The notes beneath the pieces were generated by a model. It worked only from the letters and a program-made list of their open reading frames with translations. It was not told where the DNA came from and ran no database searches. A program made the translations under genes and the position numbers. Source: Flavobacteriales bacterium (lineage in GTDB: Bacteria; Bacteroidota; Bacteroidia; Flavobacteriales_F; PHOS-HE28). Taken from it: a DNA stretch of 64,000 bases. Where the stretch lies: positions 1-64,000 of the forward strand of contig JABWBQ010000005.1 of assembly GCA_013360395.1 (NCBI GenBank). Reading direction: 5' to 3'. Below, in pieces: positions 17,472 through 25,572 of this stretch (positions are counted from its first letter, which is position 1; each line of letters starts with the position of its first letter).

Positions 17472-17834
17472 ATGGGGTCGGCAGCCAACAACGAACGCGT
17501 CTTCGCGATGCCCTTCGCGAGCGTATATCCGCACTACGTTGCCAAGGTGGGGAAGAAAGGCCGCACAGTGCAGGAGTTGCACACCGTGATCACCTGGCTC
17601 ACGGGCTACGATGAGCAGGGCATCGCCAAGGTGATCGCCGACAAGACCGACTTCCGCACCTTCTTCGCCGAGGCTCCACAGCTGAATCCGAACGTGGGCA
17701 TGATCACCGGCGTGATCTGTGGCTACCGCATCGAGGACATCGAGAACCCGCTGATGCAGAAGCTCCGCTACCTGGACAAGCTGGTGGATGAGCTGGCCAA
17801 GGGCCGGGCGATGGAGAAGATCTTGAGGAAATAG
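17472..17834 (+). CDS. DUF2200 domain protein
   Basis: A 120-aa protein spanning a whole DUF2200 unit: FASVYPHYVAKVGKKGRTVQ, ITWLTGYDEQG, FRTFFAEAPQLNPN, ITGVICGYRIEDIENPLMQK and YLDKLVDELAKGRAMEKIL. The conserved ends match the family's usual length of about 115 residues, so the gene is complete. Function is unknown in the family; a cytoplasmic soluble protein is likely. CAACTTTG ends 7 nt before the ATG and may be its -7 box. A 20-codon copy of its start lies at 9674-9736. It is followed after 20 bp by the beta-helix gene. Confidence 0.85.
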   Translation: MGSAANNERVFAMPFASVYPHYVAKVGKKGRTVQELHTVITWLTGYDEQGIAKVIADKTDFRTFFAEAPQLNPNVGMITGVICGYRIEDIENPLMQKLRYLDKLVDELAKGRAMEKILRK

Positions 17835-17854
17835 AGCAGCCGAACAGAACAACC

Positions 17855-19684
17855 ATGAAACGTCCGCACCTCGATCTCCGGCACATTCCCGCGCTGGCGA
17901 TCTTCATCTTCTTCGCGATGGAGGCGAGCGCCACCCGGTACTACGTGACCACCACCGGCAGCGACACGAACAACGGCCTCACCGAGGCCACCGCATGGGC
18001 CACGCTCACCTACGCGGCGGGCAGCAGCTCGCCGGTTGGCGCGGGAGACACGGTCTTCGTGAAGGCTGGCGACTACGGCTTCGAGCAGGTCGAGTTCGAT
18101 AAGGTGGGCACCGCTGCCGCACCTGTGGTCTTCGAGGGTTATACCAATGTGCCTGGTGATGCACCCGCCTTGGGGTATATGCCCCAACAGAGTGATGTGC
18201 TGGAGGATCAGCTGAACCCCTTGCTCATGCCCTTCCTCGGTCCGGCCACGCGCGGCCAGGGCCTGGGCTTCGATTTCAGCAACGCGTCACGGTACGTGGA
18301 GGTACGCAACTTCCAGCTGAAGTACTACCAGTACGGGATCATCACCTACAACGCCGATCACATCACGTTGGAGAACATCACCGTGGCCGCGGTGGGCGAT
18401 ACGCTGGACGACTATTCGGGCATCGGCATCGCGCTGGGCTTCAACAGCGGCTGGCCGGGCCATTCCAACCAGGCGATCGACTGCCTGGTGATGAACGCGG
18501 CTGCGGAGGCCTTCACCGTGTTCGGCAATGGCAACGTGCTCACCAATTGCACGGCGGTGTGCAATCAGGGCCAGGACAACGTGAACACCGCCACGGATTA
18601 CTACTTCATCGTGGTGGGCGACTCGAATACCGTGAGCAACTGCGACATGGAACGCATGGGCGAGTTGGCGCATTACGGCCACGGCTTCACCGTGAAGGAG
18701 CGCGGCGAACAAAACCTCTTCACAGGATGCACCGCGGTGAACACCTCCGACGGTTTCTGCGTGCGGCACCGCAACGTGCGCTGGAATACCTTCCTGGACT
18801 GCACCGCCTACGGCAGTACCGTGGTCAGTATCCGCGATGGTGCGAGCCACAACACCTATCAGGGCATCCGCTCCTTCGGCGCCTGGTCGGGCATCAACCT
18901 GTTCGACACCTCGGAGGATGGTGGCGCGCAGTACGCCGGCCGGCACAACGTGGTGCAGAACTGCCTGTTCGTGGATCCCACGGTGGCCATCTCCAACAGC
19001 ACCCCCTTCGGGCCGTACACCACGGGCAGCCCCATCGACAGCAACACCGTGGCCAACTGCACCTTCGTGAACGCCACCACCTTCTTCCGCAACTGGAACG
19101 ACGACGTGCACGACAACGCATTGGTCAACTGCATCATCAGCGGGGTGGGCACCTGGCAGAGCGGACCGGAGGACGACAACTACGCCTTCGGGCACTGCCG
19201 CTTCGATGACATCCCGATCGCCATGCCTGCGGGCACGGGCAACAGCGCGGGCGACCCCTTGTTCACCGCTCCGCTCAATGAGGACTTCTCCATCCTCGCG
19301 GGCAGCCCCTGTGTGGACGCGGGGATCGCACTAGCCTATGTCGTGGATGACATCGAACACACCTCCCGTCCCCAAGGTTCCGGCCATGACATCGGGGCCT
19401 ACGAACATCCGCAGGGTGTCGGGGTGCCGACCGCGGATCGGAAGGACCGGGTGCGTTGCGTGCCGAACCCGGCAAGCGATGGATCCGTGGTGATCGAAGG
19501 TGTGGAAGGTCCGGCGATCGTGATCGTCCGCGATGCCGCCGGTGCGGAACGGTTCCGGTCCAACGAGCCTCCCGGAAGGATCCGGCTTGACCTTGCCGAT
19601 CGGCTCGCAGCGGGGATCTGGTGGATCGAGGTGGTCGCGCGCGAAGGCACACGATCGCAAGTGCGGTTGGTGGTGGTGCGGTAG
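17855..19684 (+). CDS. secreted right-handed parallel beta-helix protein with T9SS sorting domain
   Basis: A 609-aa protein with signal peptide (…ALAIFIFFAMEASA, then TRYYVTTTGSDTNNG). The opening YYVTTTGSDTNNGLTEATAWATL and GDTVFVKAGDYG are typical of polysaccharide-lyase-like parallel beta-helix proteins. The middle is built of short PbH1 coils (…NCTAVCNQGQDN…, …LFTGCTAVNTSDGFCVRHRN…, …VVQNCLFVDPT…). The last 75 residues (VRCVPNPASDGSVVIEG… to VRLVVVR) are a T9SS sorting domain. It may bind or cleave acidic polysaccharide; no catalytic residues can be assigned. It is translated just after DUF2200, 20 bp apart. Confidence 0.85.
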   Translation: MKRPHLDLRHIPALAIFIFFAMEASATRYYVTTTGSDTNNGLTEATAWATLTYAAGSSSPVGAGDTVFVKAGDYGFEQVEFDKVGTAAAPVVFEGYTNVPGDAPALGYMPQQSDVLEDQLNPLLMPFLGPATRGQGLGFDFSNASRYVEVRNFQLKYYQYGIITYNADHITLENITVAAVGDTLDDYSGIGIALGFNSGWPGHSNQAIDCLVMNAAAEAFTVFGNGNVLTNCTAVCNQGQDNVNTATDYYFIVVGDSNTVSNCDMERMGELAHYGHGFTVKERGEQNLFTGCTAVNTSDGFCVRHRNVRWNTFLDCTAYGSTVVSIRDGASHNTYQGIRSFGAWSGINLFDTSEDGGAQYAGRHNVVQNCLFVDPTVAISNSTPFGPYTTGSPIDSNTVANCTFVNATTFFRNWNDDVHDNALVNCIISGVGTWQSGPEDDNYAFGHCRFDDIPIAMPAGTGNSAGDPLFTAPLNEDFSILAGSPCVDAGIALAYVVDDIEHTSRPQGSGHDIGAYEHPQGVGVPTADRKDRVRCVPNPASDGSVVIEGVEGPAIVIVRDAAGAERFRSNEPPGRIRLDLADRLAAGIWWIEVVAREGTRSQVRLVVVR

Positions 19685-19822
19685 GCCGCGACCCTGTTGA
19701 GGTGGCGGCAGTCGAGTCCTTGCTTCATGCGACTCAACGAGTGGGCACGGCGCTACAGCGGCAGAAACGTACCGAAACGGGTCTGATGGCCTGGTTCTCG
19801 AAAGGTTCTCGATAAGGTGGAT

Positions 19823-20424
19823 CTACCGCTTCACCTCATACCGCAACGCCACCGCCCCCGAACTGAACTCATCCCGGCCCACGAGCTTCAGGTCCACCGT
19901 CTTCGTACGTCCCGCGAACAAGGTGGGTCAGCGACCAACGATGCGTGGATGCACCATGATCAGGTACTCATCGATCAGGCCCAGTTCCGTCGAGGCCATC
20001 GCGAGTTGCACACCGCCCACGCCAATGCCCATTCCCGGCTGCTGCTTGAGCTGTTGAGCGAAGGCCGCCAGAGCCTGTCCTGCATCAGCGGGATCGCCGC
20101 GCACCATCTCGGTCTTCCACTCCGTGGTATTGACGGTGCTCGAAACAAGGTACTTCCCGCTTAGGCGGGATGTAACATCTTCCCTGCGTCCATGGTCTTC
20201 GCGAACGGCTGCATCCACTCCGGCATCCGGTCGGGCCAGACGCCGTTCGCCGGCATCCGCCACGCGCCCTCCATCAACTGATTGGTATTCCGGTCCAGGA
20301 GCATGGCATCGGTCCCGGCGATGTACGCCGCTGCGTTCCGGTGCAGGTCCTCGTCAGGGATCCCAACGGTGTGGTCGTGGCAACCGTCCGGGGTGACGTT
20401 GATGGAGAAGCGAAGGGAGCGCAT
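19823..20424 (-). pseudogene. RibD/DHFR-like reductase, broken
   Basis: The reductase begins MRSLRFSINVTPDGCHDHTV… at 20424 and is readable to AKTMDAGK near 20165. A short extra segment flanked by a GGGAAG direct repeat then shifts the frame. It resumes as KYLVSSTVNTTEWKTEMVRG… to MVHPRIVGR, where a TGA at 19928-19930 replaces an expected glycine codon, and continues in the same frame as PTLFAGRTKTVDLKL… to the stop at 19823-19825. The family reduces dihydrofolate-like or riboflavin-precursor substrates with NADPH. The double lesion (insertion plus nonsense) makes it inactive. A 5' fragment of a related gene lies at 21126-21167. Confidence 0.75.
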
Positions 20425-20430
20425 GGCCGC

Positions 20431-21063
20431 TCAAAACGCGGCCTTCCTGAACGCACAGAAGAGGAAGTTCTGCACCGTGTCGAACGGCGTCACATGGTCC
20501 ACCGTGAAGCACTTGATCCGGTCGCAGACCTTTTGCAAGCGGGCGGTCATTTCTGCCTCGCTGTAACGATGTACCGGAATGCCGCTGCACTTCTCCGGGC
20601 CGTTCTCGCTGAAAGTGGCCAGGATGAGGAGGCCGTCTGGTTTCAACAGCTTCGAGAGCTGTTCGATGTAGCGGTCCACATCCGCTTCCGAAGTGAGGAA
20701 ATGGAAGACCGCGCGATCATGCCACACATCGAAAGGGGCTACGGCATCGAAGGTGGTCGCGTCACTCTCGATCCACTGCACCGATGGGCTTGACGCCCCC
20801 ACGCGCTCCCTTGCCTTTGCCAGTGCAGTACCACTTATGTCCAGCACCGTGATGTCCGAGAAGCCATCCTTGAGCAAATGGTCCACCAGCAAGCTGTCAC
20901 CGCCGCCCACGTCGATGATCCGAGCGCTTGGTGGCACACGGTACTCCTTGAATAGGTCGAGCGACACCTTGGGCATCGCCTGGTACCAGCTCACCTCATC
21001 CAGACCCTTCCGGGAATAGATGTTCTCCCAGTGTAACTTCGGATCGAAGGAGGATCCTCTCAT
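20431..21063 (-). CDS. class I SAM-dependent methyltransferase
   Basis: About 210 aa from the ATG ending at 21063 (MRGSSFDPKLHWENIYSRKG…); longer upstream starts lack matching sequence. Motif I is IIDVGGGDSLLVDHL, followed by TVLDISGTALAKARERVG (acidic ribose-binding residue), IESDATTFDAVAPFDVWHDR and LLKPDGLLILATFS. It is a cytoplasmic enzyme that transfers a methyl group from S-adenosylmethionine; the WENIYSRKGLDEVSWYQ start suits the TPMT/thiocyanate-type small-molecule methyltransferases, but the substrate is uncertain. It lies between the DHFR-like fragment (overlapping in an ATGA) and the broken DHFR-like gene 7 bp downstream. Confidence 0.85.
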   Translation of the reverse strand: MRGSSFDPKLHWENIYSRKGLDEVSWYQAMPKVSLDLFKEYRVPPSARIIDVGGGDSLLVDHLLKDGFSDITVLDISGTALAKARERVGASSPSVQWIESDATTFDAVAPFDVWHDRAVFHFLTSEADVDRYIEQLSKLLKPDGLLILATFSENGPEKCSGIPVHRYSEAEMTARLQKVCDRIKCFTVDHVTPFDTVQNFLFCAFRKAAF

Positions 21064-21125
21064 GAACGAAAAGTACGACGGAGCAAGTCGTGTTGCACCG
21101 CGATCACGAACATGCGATCGCCGCC

Positions 21126-21167
21126 GCCATCCAAGGTGACGTTGACGGAGAAGCGGAGTGGGCGCAT
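21126..21167 (-). pseudogene. RibD/DHFR-like gene 5' fragment
   Basis: The first 14 codons (MRPLRFSVNVTLDG) match the start of the broken reductase at 20424 (MRSLRFSINVTPDG), with about 34 of 42 bases shared by eye. Beyond DG the frame continues with unrelated residues to a TGA at 21060-21062 that overlaps the methyltransferase start. It is a remnant of a gene start on the same strand, upstream of the full-length copy. Confidence 0.55.
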
Positions 21168-21173
21168 GCCGGT

Positions 21174-21527
21174 CTATTTCGGCTCCCACAGCTCGATCTT
21201 GTTCCCTTCCGGGTCATACACCCACGCGAAGCGGCCGTAGTCCTCGTCCTGCCGCTTGGGATCGATGCGTACACCGGCGGTCTCGAGCTTCTTCAACAAC
21301 CCATCGAGGTCTTGTACGCGCAGGTTAAGCATGAACTGCTGCTTCGCGTCGAAGTAGTCGCTGTCGCGCTTGAAGGGCGAGAAGACCGTGGGCCCGGCAT
21401 CCTGCTGCCACACCCAGCCATGCTCCTGGTCGTTGATGCCGAGGTGGTCGTTGTACCACTTGGCGAGCGCCTTGTGGTCGTTGGCGCGGAAGAAGAAGCC
21501 GCCGATGCCGGTGACGTGTCGGGACAT
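21174..21527 (-). CDS. VOC (glyoxalase/bleomycin-resistance fold) family protein
   Basis: A 117-aa one-domain VOC protein (MSRHVTGIGGFFFRANDHKA… ending NKIELWEPK) of the usual length. It has the two beta-alpha-beta-beta-beta modules: WYNDHLGIN in the first and LDGLLKKLETAGVRI…DYGRFAWVYDPEGNKIELWEP in the second, with metal-ligand-like H and E positions. Such proteins bind or isomerise glutathione- or antibiotic-type ligands; the substrate is unknown. A copy of its first codons lies at 24212-24250, and the secreted heparinase-like gene lies between the two. Its stop is 7 bp from the DHFR-like fragment start. Confidence 0.85.
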   Translation of the reverse strand: MSRHVTGIGGFFFRANDHKALAKWYNDHLGINDQEHGWVWQQDAGPTVFSPFKRDSDYFDAKQQFMLNLRVQDLDGLLKKLETAGVRIDPKRQDEDYGRFAWVYDPEGNKIELWEPK

Positions 21528-21610
21528 GGTGCAGGGGGTGTTCGCCCCGAAAGATTGGAACACGCCACGACAGTCCCGACATCTCCGGGACCCTGGGCTG
21601 GGACCGTTGG

Positions 21611-24181
21611 TCAGTGCAGCGCCAGGCGTGCGCGTGAACCGTCGGAACAGAGCAGGATGTACGACCCTGGTTGAAGACCTGCGACCTCCAGGACGTTGGC
21701 GCCATGGACCAGGTGCACCGTGCACACGGCCCGGCCGGCCATATCCAACAGTACGGCATCCAGCGGCAGTTGCGCGGGGTTCCAGACATGCACCACATCG
21801 CGGGCGGGGGTCGGGTAGGCGCGAAGGCCCGGGCCGGCCTCCGGTTCTTCGACGCCGGTCGCACATTCGACCACCTCCACCGTGTTCTGGCCGCTGGCCA
21901 AAGCGAGCGGGACCATCAGGGTTCCGTGACCGTCAGTCGGTATGGTATTGGCGGCGAGGATGCCGTTGACGAGCACGCAGTAGAAGCCGTCCAGCAGGTC
22001 GGTGGCGAACAGCTGCACGGTGCGTCCGCCGGGCACATCAAGCACTTGATGGTCGATGTGCCCGATCTCCCCGTCAGCGGCGAACAGGATGAGCGTATCG
22101 CTCCAGTCCACGGCGATGGTGGTGGCGTTCACGAGGGCCTCGCCCCCCGGTTGCGCGGGTGCCTGGTCGGTGCCGGTGCGGATGGTATGCAGGAAGGTGA
22201 GCGGGTCCGACGGTTGTGCGGGGCGGACTTCGATGCGCCAGTTCCCGGGCGTGTAGAAGGTGGTGTCCACCGGTGTGATCGGTGGTCGGTCCGCCCCATC
22301 GACCCAGTAGGCGTAGCCCGCGCCACCGATGCGGGTGGCGTTGCTTGCCGTCGGCAGCAGGGTGCGCAGGGCCACGCTGCCCTCGCCGTTGGTGCTTTGG
22401 TGATCGCGGCCGTCGAAGGTCTCGATATGTCCTGGCACCGCGCTGGCCAGGAGCGTCCCGCTCATGGTGGGCTGCGTGGCGAAGTGCGCGATCCACTGCA
22501 CATCACGCTGCGCCGTTCCCACGCCCGCAAGGCCGAGGTGGTCCAGCACGATCAGGCGGTCCGGTTTCAGGAACAACAGCCGGCGGCGGAACCGGGTCAG
22601 CTTGGCCGGGTCGTAGCTCAGGGCCGCGTCGGCGATGTTCAACTGGTAGCCGACGCCCGAGGCCCACTGTACCCATTCGCCGCGCTGGTTCTGCGGCAGG
22701 AAGATGTCGTCCAGGTCCTGCAGGGCCTGACTGTCGATCTGCCCGCCGTCGTTGGCCGCCGGTTGGCCGAAACTGGTCATCTGCTCCGTGCTGTCGTATA
22801 CCAGGATCGTGTTGTGCGCGATACTGCGGTTGTAGTAGTTGCGCATGTGGGTGCCGGCGTAGGTATCGTAGTGGCCGGCGTCCAGCAACAGCGGCGTGCG
22901 GCGGAACACGGCGAAGCTGTTGTTGTCGCGATGTTCATGCGCGGCCCGTTTGCTCGGTGCGCACGTGAAGCTCACCAGGGTGGCATCGTCGGTCCAGGAG
23001 GAACGGCTCACGCTCCAGCCCACCTTGTCGGTCCACCAATCCAACGGCGGTGCGGGGAAGGCCACGGTGGGCAGGCCGAAGTCCATGAAGATGAACTTGC
23101 TGAACAGCGACACCGTGGCGCCCAGGTACGCCGGCTGGGCGTAGGTCTGTTGCAGCCACAGGCTGCGCGGGTCCTGGAACAGTGCGGCATGGCGGTAGAT
23201 CACCCGGTCGCCCAGCAGGCGGGTCAACCCGTCACCGAAATGGATGGACTTCCCGTCGGGTTGGATGAAATACCAGTATTGGTTGATGCTTTCCTGGACC
23301 CAGGGCAGGCCGTTGTACCAGTCGGTGCCCGTGGCGATGAGCATGTTGTCGAACAACTGGTACTGGTCCACCAGCGACCACATGCTGTAGGCGGCGCCCC
23401 AGTTCCAGCCGCCATCGTCATCACGATAATGCGCGTACACGGGCAGGAATCCATTCACCCACTTGTCGTACACCACCTGGTGCCATTGCAGCACGGTGTC
23501 CTGTTGTTGTGCGGTGAGCGCGGCGGCGCCTGCGAGCACCAGGGCGTTCTGGTTGGCGTACACGCAGTTCCATGTGTTGTGGCTGGAGACGTAGCTGGTG
23601 CCCGCCGTGCTGAGGATGAAGCGTTGCATGAACGCCCGCGCCTGGCCGTAGAGCACCACGGTCAGCGAATCGCGCAGCGGCACAGGCAGGTCGTCGTAAC
23701 ACCAGTCCAGGAGCAGCATGCCTGCGGCGCTCATCTGCCGGTGCAGCACCTCGGCCGCGTACCATTCCATCGTGGCATAGTGGGCGGTGTCCAGCCGGCC
23801 GATCACCTGCCGTGCCAGGAAGCGGCAGCGTTTCAGGTTCAACGGATCCCCGGCCACACGCCACAGCGCCACGGTGAACTCGGCCTCGTTGGTGGCATAG
23901 ACCGAGGTCCAGTCCCAGGTCCACTGGGTGCTGTCGGGACCGAGCAGATAGAGCTGCGGGTCGTTGATCCACCAGTTCTCGTAGCGGTACAGGAATTCCG
24001 CATACGTGTCACCGAATTCCCCGGGCAACAGGTGGTTGGCCTGCATCCAGGCGATCCGCGCGCCATCGGCGAGCATGCGGGGACGCTGGGCGTGGATCGG
24101 GGGCGTTTGCGCGTGCGCGACCAAGGCTCCGACGAGCGCAAGCAGTTGGAAGAAGTGGCGCAGAACGGATCCCCGGACCAC
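21611..24181 (-). CDS. secreted heparinase II/III-like protein with T9SS sorting domain
   Basis: About 856 aa from the GTG ending at 24181, which gives a signal peptide (VLRHFFQLLALVGALVAHAQ). An in-frame ATG at 24250 would add a leader derived from the VOC gene start. The N-terminal half is an alpha/alpha toroid (…SSHNTWNCVYANQNALVLAG…). The middle is a heparinase II/III beta domain with HEHRDNNSFAVFRRTPLLLDAGHYD and NRSIAHNTILVYDS, where His/Tyr/Asn residues form the lyase site in relatives. The end (LRAYPTPARDVVHVWNPAQL… to RARLALH) is a sorting domain. It probably cleaves uronic-acid polysaccharides outside the cell. Confidence 0.8.
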   Translation of the reverse strand: MVRGSVLRHFFQLLALVGALVAHAQTPPIHAQRPRMLADGARIAWMQANHLLPGEFGDTYAEFLYRYENWWINDPQLYLLGPDSTQWTWDWTSVYATNEAEFTVALWRVAGDPLNLKRCRFLARQVIGRLDTAHYATMEWYAAEVLHRQMSAAGMLLLDWCYDDLPVPLRDSLTVVLYGQARAFMQRFILSTAGTSYVSSHNTWNCVYANQNALVLAGAAALTAQQQDTVLQWHQVVYDKWVNGFLPVYAHYRDDDGGWNWGAAYSMWSLVDQYQLFDNMLIATGTDWYNGLPWVQESINQYWYFIQPDGKSIHFGDGLTRLLGDRVIYRHAALFQDPRSLWLQQTYAQPAYLGATVSLFSKFIFMDFGLPTVAFPAPPLDWWTDKVGWSVSRSSWTDDATLVSFTCAPSKRAAHEHRDNNSFAVFRRTPLLLDAGHYDTYAGTHMRNYYNRSIAHNTILVYDSTEQMTSFGQPAANDGGQIDSQALQDLDDIFLPQNQRGEWVQWASGVGYQLNIADAALSYDPAKLTRFRRRLLFLKPDRLIVLDHLGLAGVGTAQRDVQWIAHFATQPTMSGTLLASAVPGHIETFDGRDHQSTNGEGSVALRTLLPTASNATRIGGAGYAYWVDGADRPPITPVDTTFYTPGNWRIEVRPAQPSDPLTFLHTIRTGTDQAPAQPGGEALVNATTIAVDWSDTLILFAADGEIGHIDHQVLDVPGGRTVQLFATDLLDGFYCVLVNGILAANTIPTDGHGTLMVPLALASGQNTVEVVECATGVEEPEAGPGLRAYPTPARDVVHVWNPAQLPLDAVLLDMAGRAVCTVHLVHGANVLEVAGLQPGSYILLCSDGSRARLALH

Positions 24182-24211
24182 CCGGTCCGCTCCGGATCGA
24201 TGGCCGGTATT

Positions 24212-24250
24212 GAACAGGCAGCCGCCGGTACCGGTAACGTGTCGGGACAT
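24212..24250 (-). pseudogene. VOC gene 5' fragment fused to the heparinase-like frame
   Basis: It encodes MSRHVTGTGGCLF, matching the first codons of the VOC gene at 21527 (MSRHVTGIGGFFF) with few base differences, including the sequence before the ATG (…CACCATGTCCCGACACGT). The frame runs on without a stop into the heparinase-like gene, so it may supply a start codon or leader for that gene. No further VOC sequence follows. Confidence 0.55.
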
Positions 24251-24285
24251 GGTGTGGGTTTTGTCCATGCCAATGTAGCTGTGGA

Positions 24286-24293
24286 TATCTTCC
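24286..24293 (+). promoter_or_regulatory. -7 promoter element (TATCTTCC) of the VOC gene
   Basis: TATCTTCC ends 4 nt before the ATG at 24298. A TTTTG ending at 24263 lies 22 nt upstream of the -7 box and could serve as the -33 element. If correct, the mRNA is essentially leaderless. Confidence 0.35.
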
Positions 24294-24297
24294 TCCC

Positions 24298-24723
24298 ATG
24301 GAACCCTACCTCTCCTTTGTCACCCTCGGGGTGGCCGATCTCGGCGTTTCCAGGACATTCTACGGCGAAGTGCTCGGTCTGGAACCCATGCATGATGAAG
24401 AAGCCATCGTAATGTACCGGTTGAACGGCGTGGTGCTCTCCCTCTTCCCGCAACACGCGCTGATGAAGGATGCGCAGGTGAAGGACGATGCGCGGGGCCC
24501 ACGTACCACGCTGGCACAATGCCTGCGATCGGAGAAAGAGGTCGATGCCTTCTTTGCCCACTTGAAGAAGCACAAGGTCACCATCACCAAGATGCCGGAG
24601 AAGGTCTTCTGGGGCGGATACAGCGGCTACTTCGCCGATCCCGACGGGCATCTCTGGGAGATCGCTTACAACCCGGCGCTCAGGATGGACGAAGCGGGCA
24701 ATGTGCTCGGGATGGCGGGGTGA
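24298..24723 (+). CDS. VOC family protein (glyoxalase-like)
   Basis: A 141-aa protein starting MEPYLSFVTLGVADLGVSRT with a complete VOC fold: FYGEVLGLEP and the second half EVDAFFAHLKKHKVTITK…GGYSGYFADPDGHLWEIAYNP, with E/H positions suitable for metal binding. It belongs to a subfamily distinct from the VOC gene at 21174-21527. It is divergent from the heparinase-like gene and converges with the dioxygenase gene, only 15 bp apart. Confidence 0.8.
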   Translation: MEPYLSFVTLGVADLGVSRTFYGEVLGLEPMHDEEAIVMYRLNGVVLSLFPQHALMKDAQVKDDARGPRTTLAQCLRSEKEVDAFFAHLKKHKVTITKMPEKVFWGGYSGYFADPDGHLWEIAYNPALRMDEAGNVLGMAG

Positions 24724-24738
24724 ACCGGGCCGGTACGC

Positions 24739-25572
24739 TCACGCATCGCGGATCACCACCGAGGTCATGGTGATCGATCCGGCCACGGCCTGGTCGTTGA
24801 ACAGCGCGGCGTGTTCATCGTTCCGCTTCAGGGCCAATGCGTACATCAGCGGCAGGTAGTGCTCCGGCGTGGGGATGGCCAGTTGGAACGCCGGCCCCTG
24901 GGCGCGGTGGTCGATCAGCGCCCGGTGGTCGCCCTTCAGGATCAGGGTGTTCATCCGCTCCCGTGCCTCCTGTGCCCAATCATAGGCGTAGCCGGTCTCC
25001 TCTAGGCGGTCCCAGGCCACCAGGCGCAGGTTGTGCACCAGGTTGCCGCTGCCCAGCACCAGCACGCCCTTGTCGCGCAGTGGGGCCAGCCTGCGGGCCA
25101 GGGCGTAGTGCTGTTCCGCGGACATGTCGCGGTCCAGGCTCAGCTGGACCACCGGCACGTCGGCCTCGGGATACAGGTGCTTCACCACGCTCCAGGCCCC
25201 GTGGTCCAAGCCCCAGCGTTGGTCCAGGCCCACGGAGGTGTCGGACAGCAGGTCCTTGGTCTCCGCGGCGAGAGCGGGGCTACCGGGTGCGGGGTATTGC
25301 ACTTCGTACAAGGCCTTCGGAAAGCCACTGAAGTCGTGGATCGTCCGGGGTCGTTCCATGGCCGTGACCCAGGTGCCGCGCGTTTCCCAATGCGCTGAGA
25401 CGCACAGGATGGCCTGCGGGCGGGGGATCTCCCGGGCCATGGCCCGGAAACCCGCCGTGAATGTGTTCTCCTCGATGGCGTTCATCGGGTTGCCGTGCCC
25501 CAGGAACAGGACCGGCATCCGTTCGCTGGACCGCGTGACGCCCAGCAAACCCTCCAAGGCGTTCATCCTCAT
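24739..25572 (-). CDS. ygiD: LigB/DODA-family extradiol ring-cleavage dioxygenase
   Basis: About 277 aa. The start ending at 25572 is used; a shorter start (MPVLFLGHGNPMN) is also possible. It has the LigB-type signature of YgiD/4,5-DOPA dioxygenase: LFLGHGNPMNAIEEN, ILCVSAHWETRG, YPAPGSP, GLDHGAWSVVKHLYPEADV and VLVLGSGNLVHNLRLV. The conserved His residues at GHG, SAHW and DHGAW bind the metal. The enzyme opens catechol-type rings using O2 and would be cytoplasmic. The symbol is by similarity of pattern only. Confidence 0.85.
   Translation of the reverse strand: MRMNALEGLLGVTRSSERMPVLFLGHGNPMNAIEENTFTAGFRAMAREIPRPQAILCVSAHWETRGTWVTAMERPRTIHDFSGFPKALYEVQYPAPGSPALAAETKDLLSDTSVGLDQRWGLDHGAWSVVKHLYPEADVPVVQLSLDRDMSAEQHYALARRLAPLRDKGVLVLGSGNLVHNLRLVAWDRLEETGYAYDWAQEARERMNTLILKGDHRALIDHRAQGPAFQLAIPTPEHYLPLMYALALKRNDEHAALFNDQAVAGSITMTSVVIRDA

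Noticed and set aside
21671-24412. A 913-codon plus-strand frame over the heparinase-like gene
   Set aside because: The minus-strand protein has a signal peptide, catalytic motifs and a sorting domain, while the plus frame shows none.
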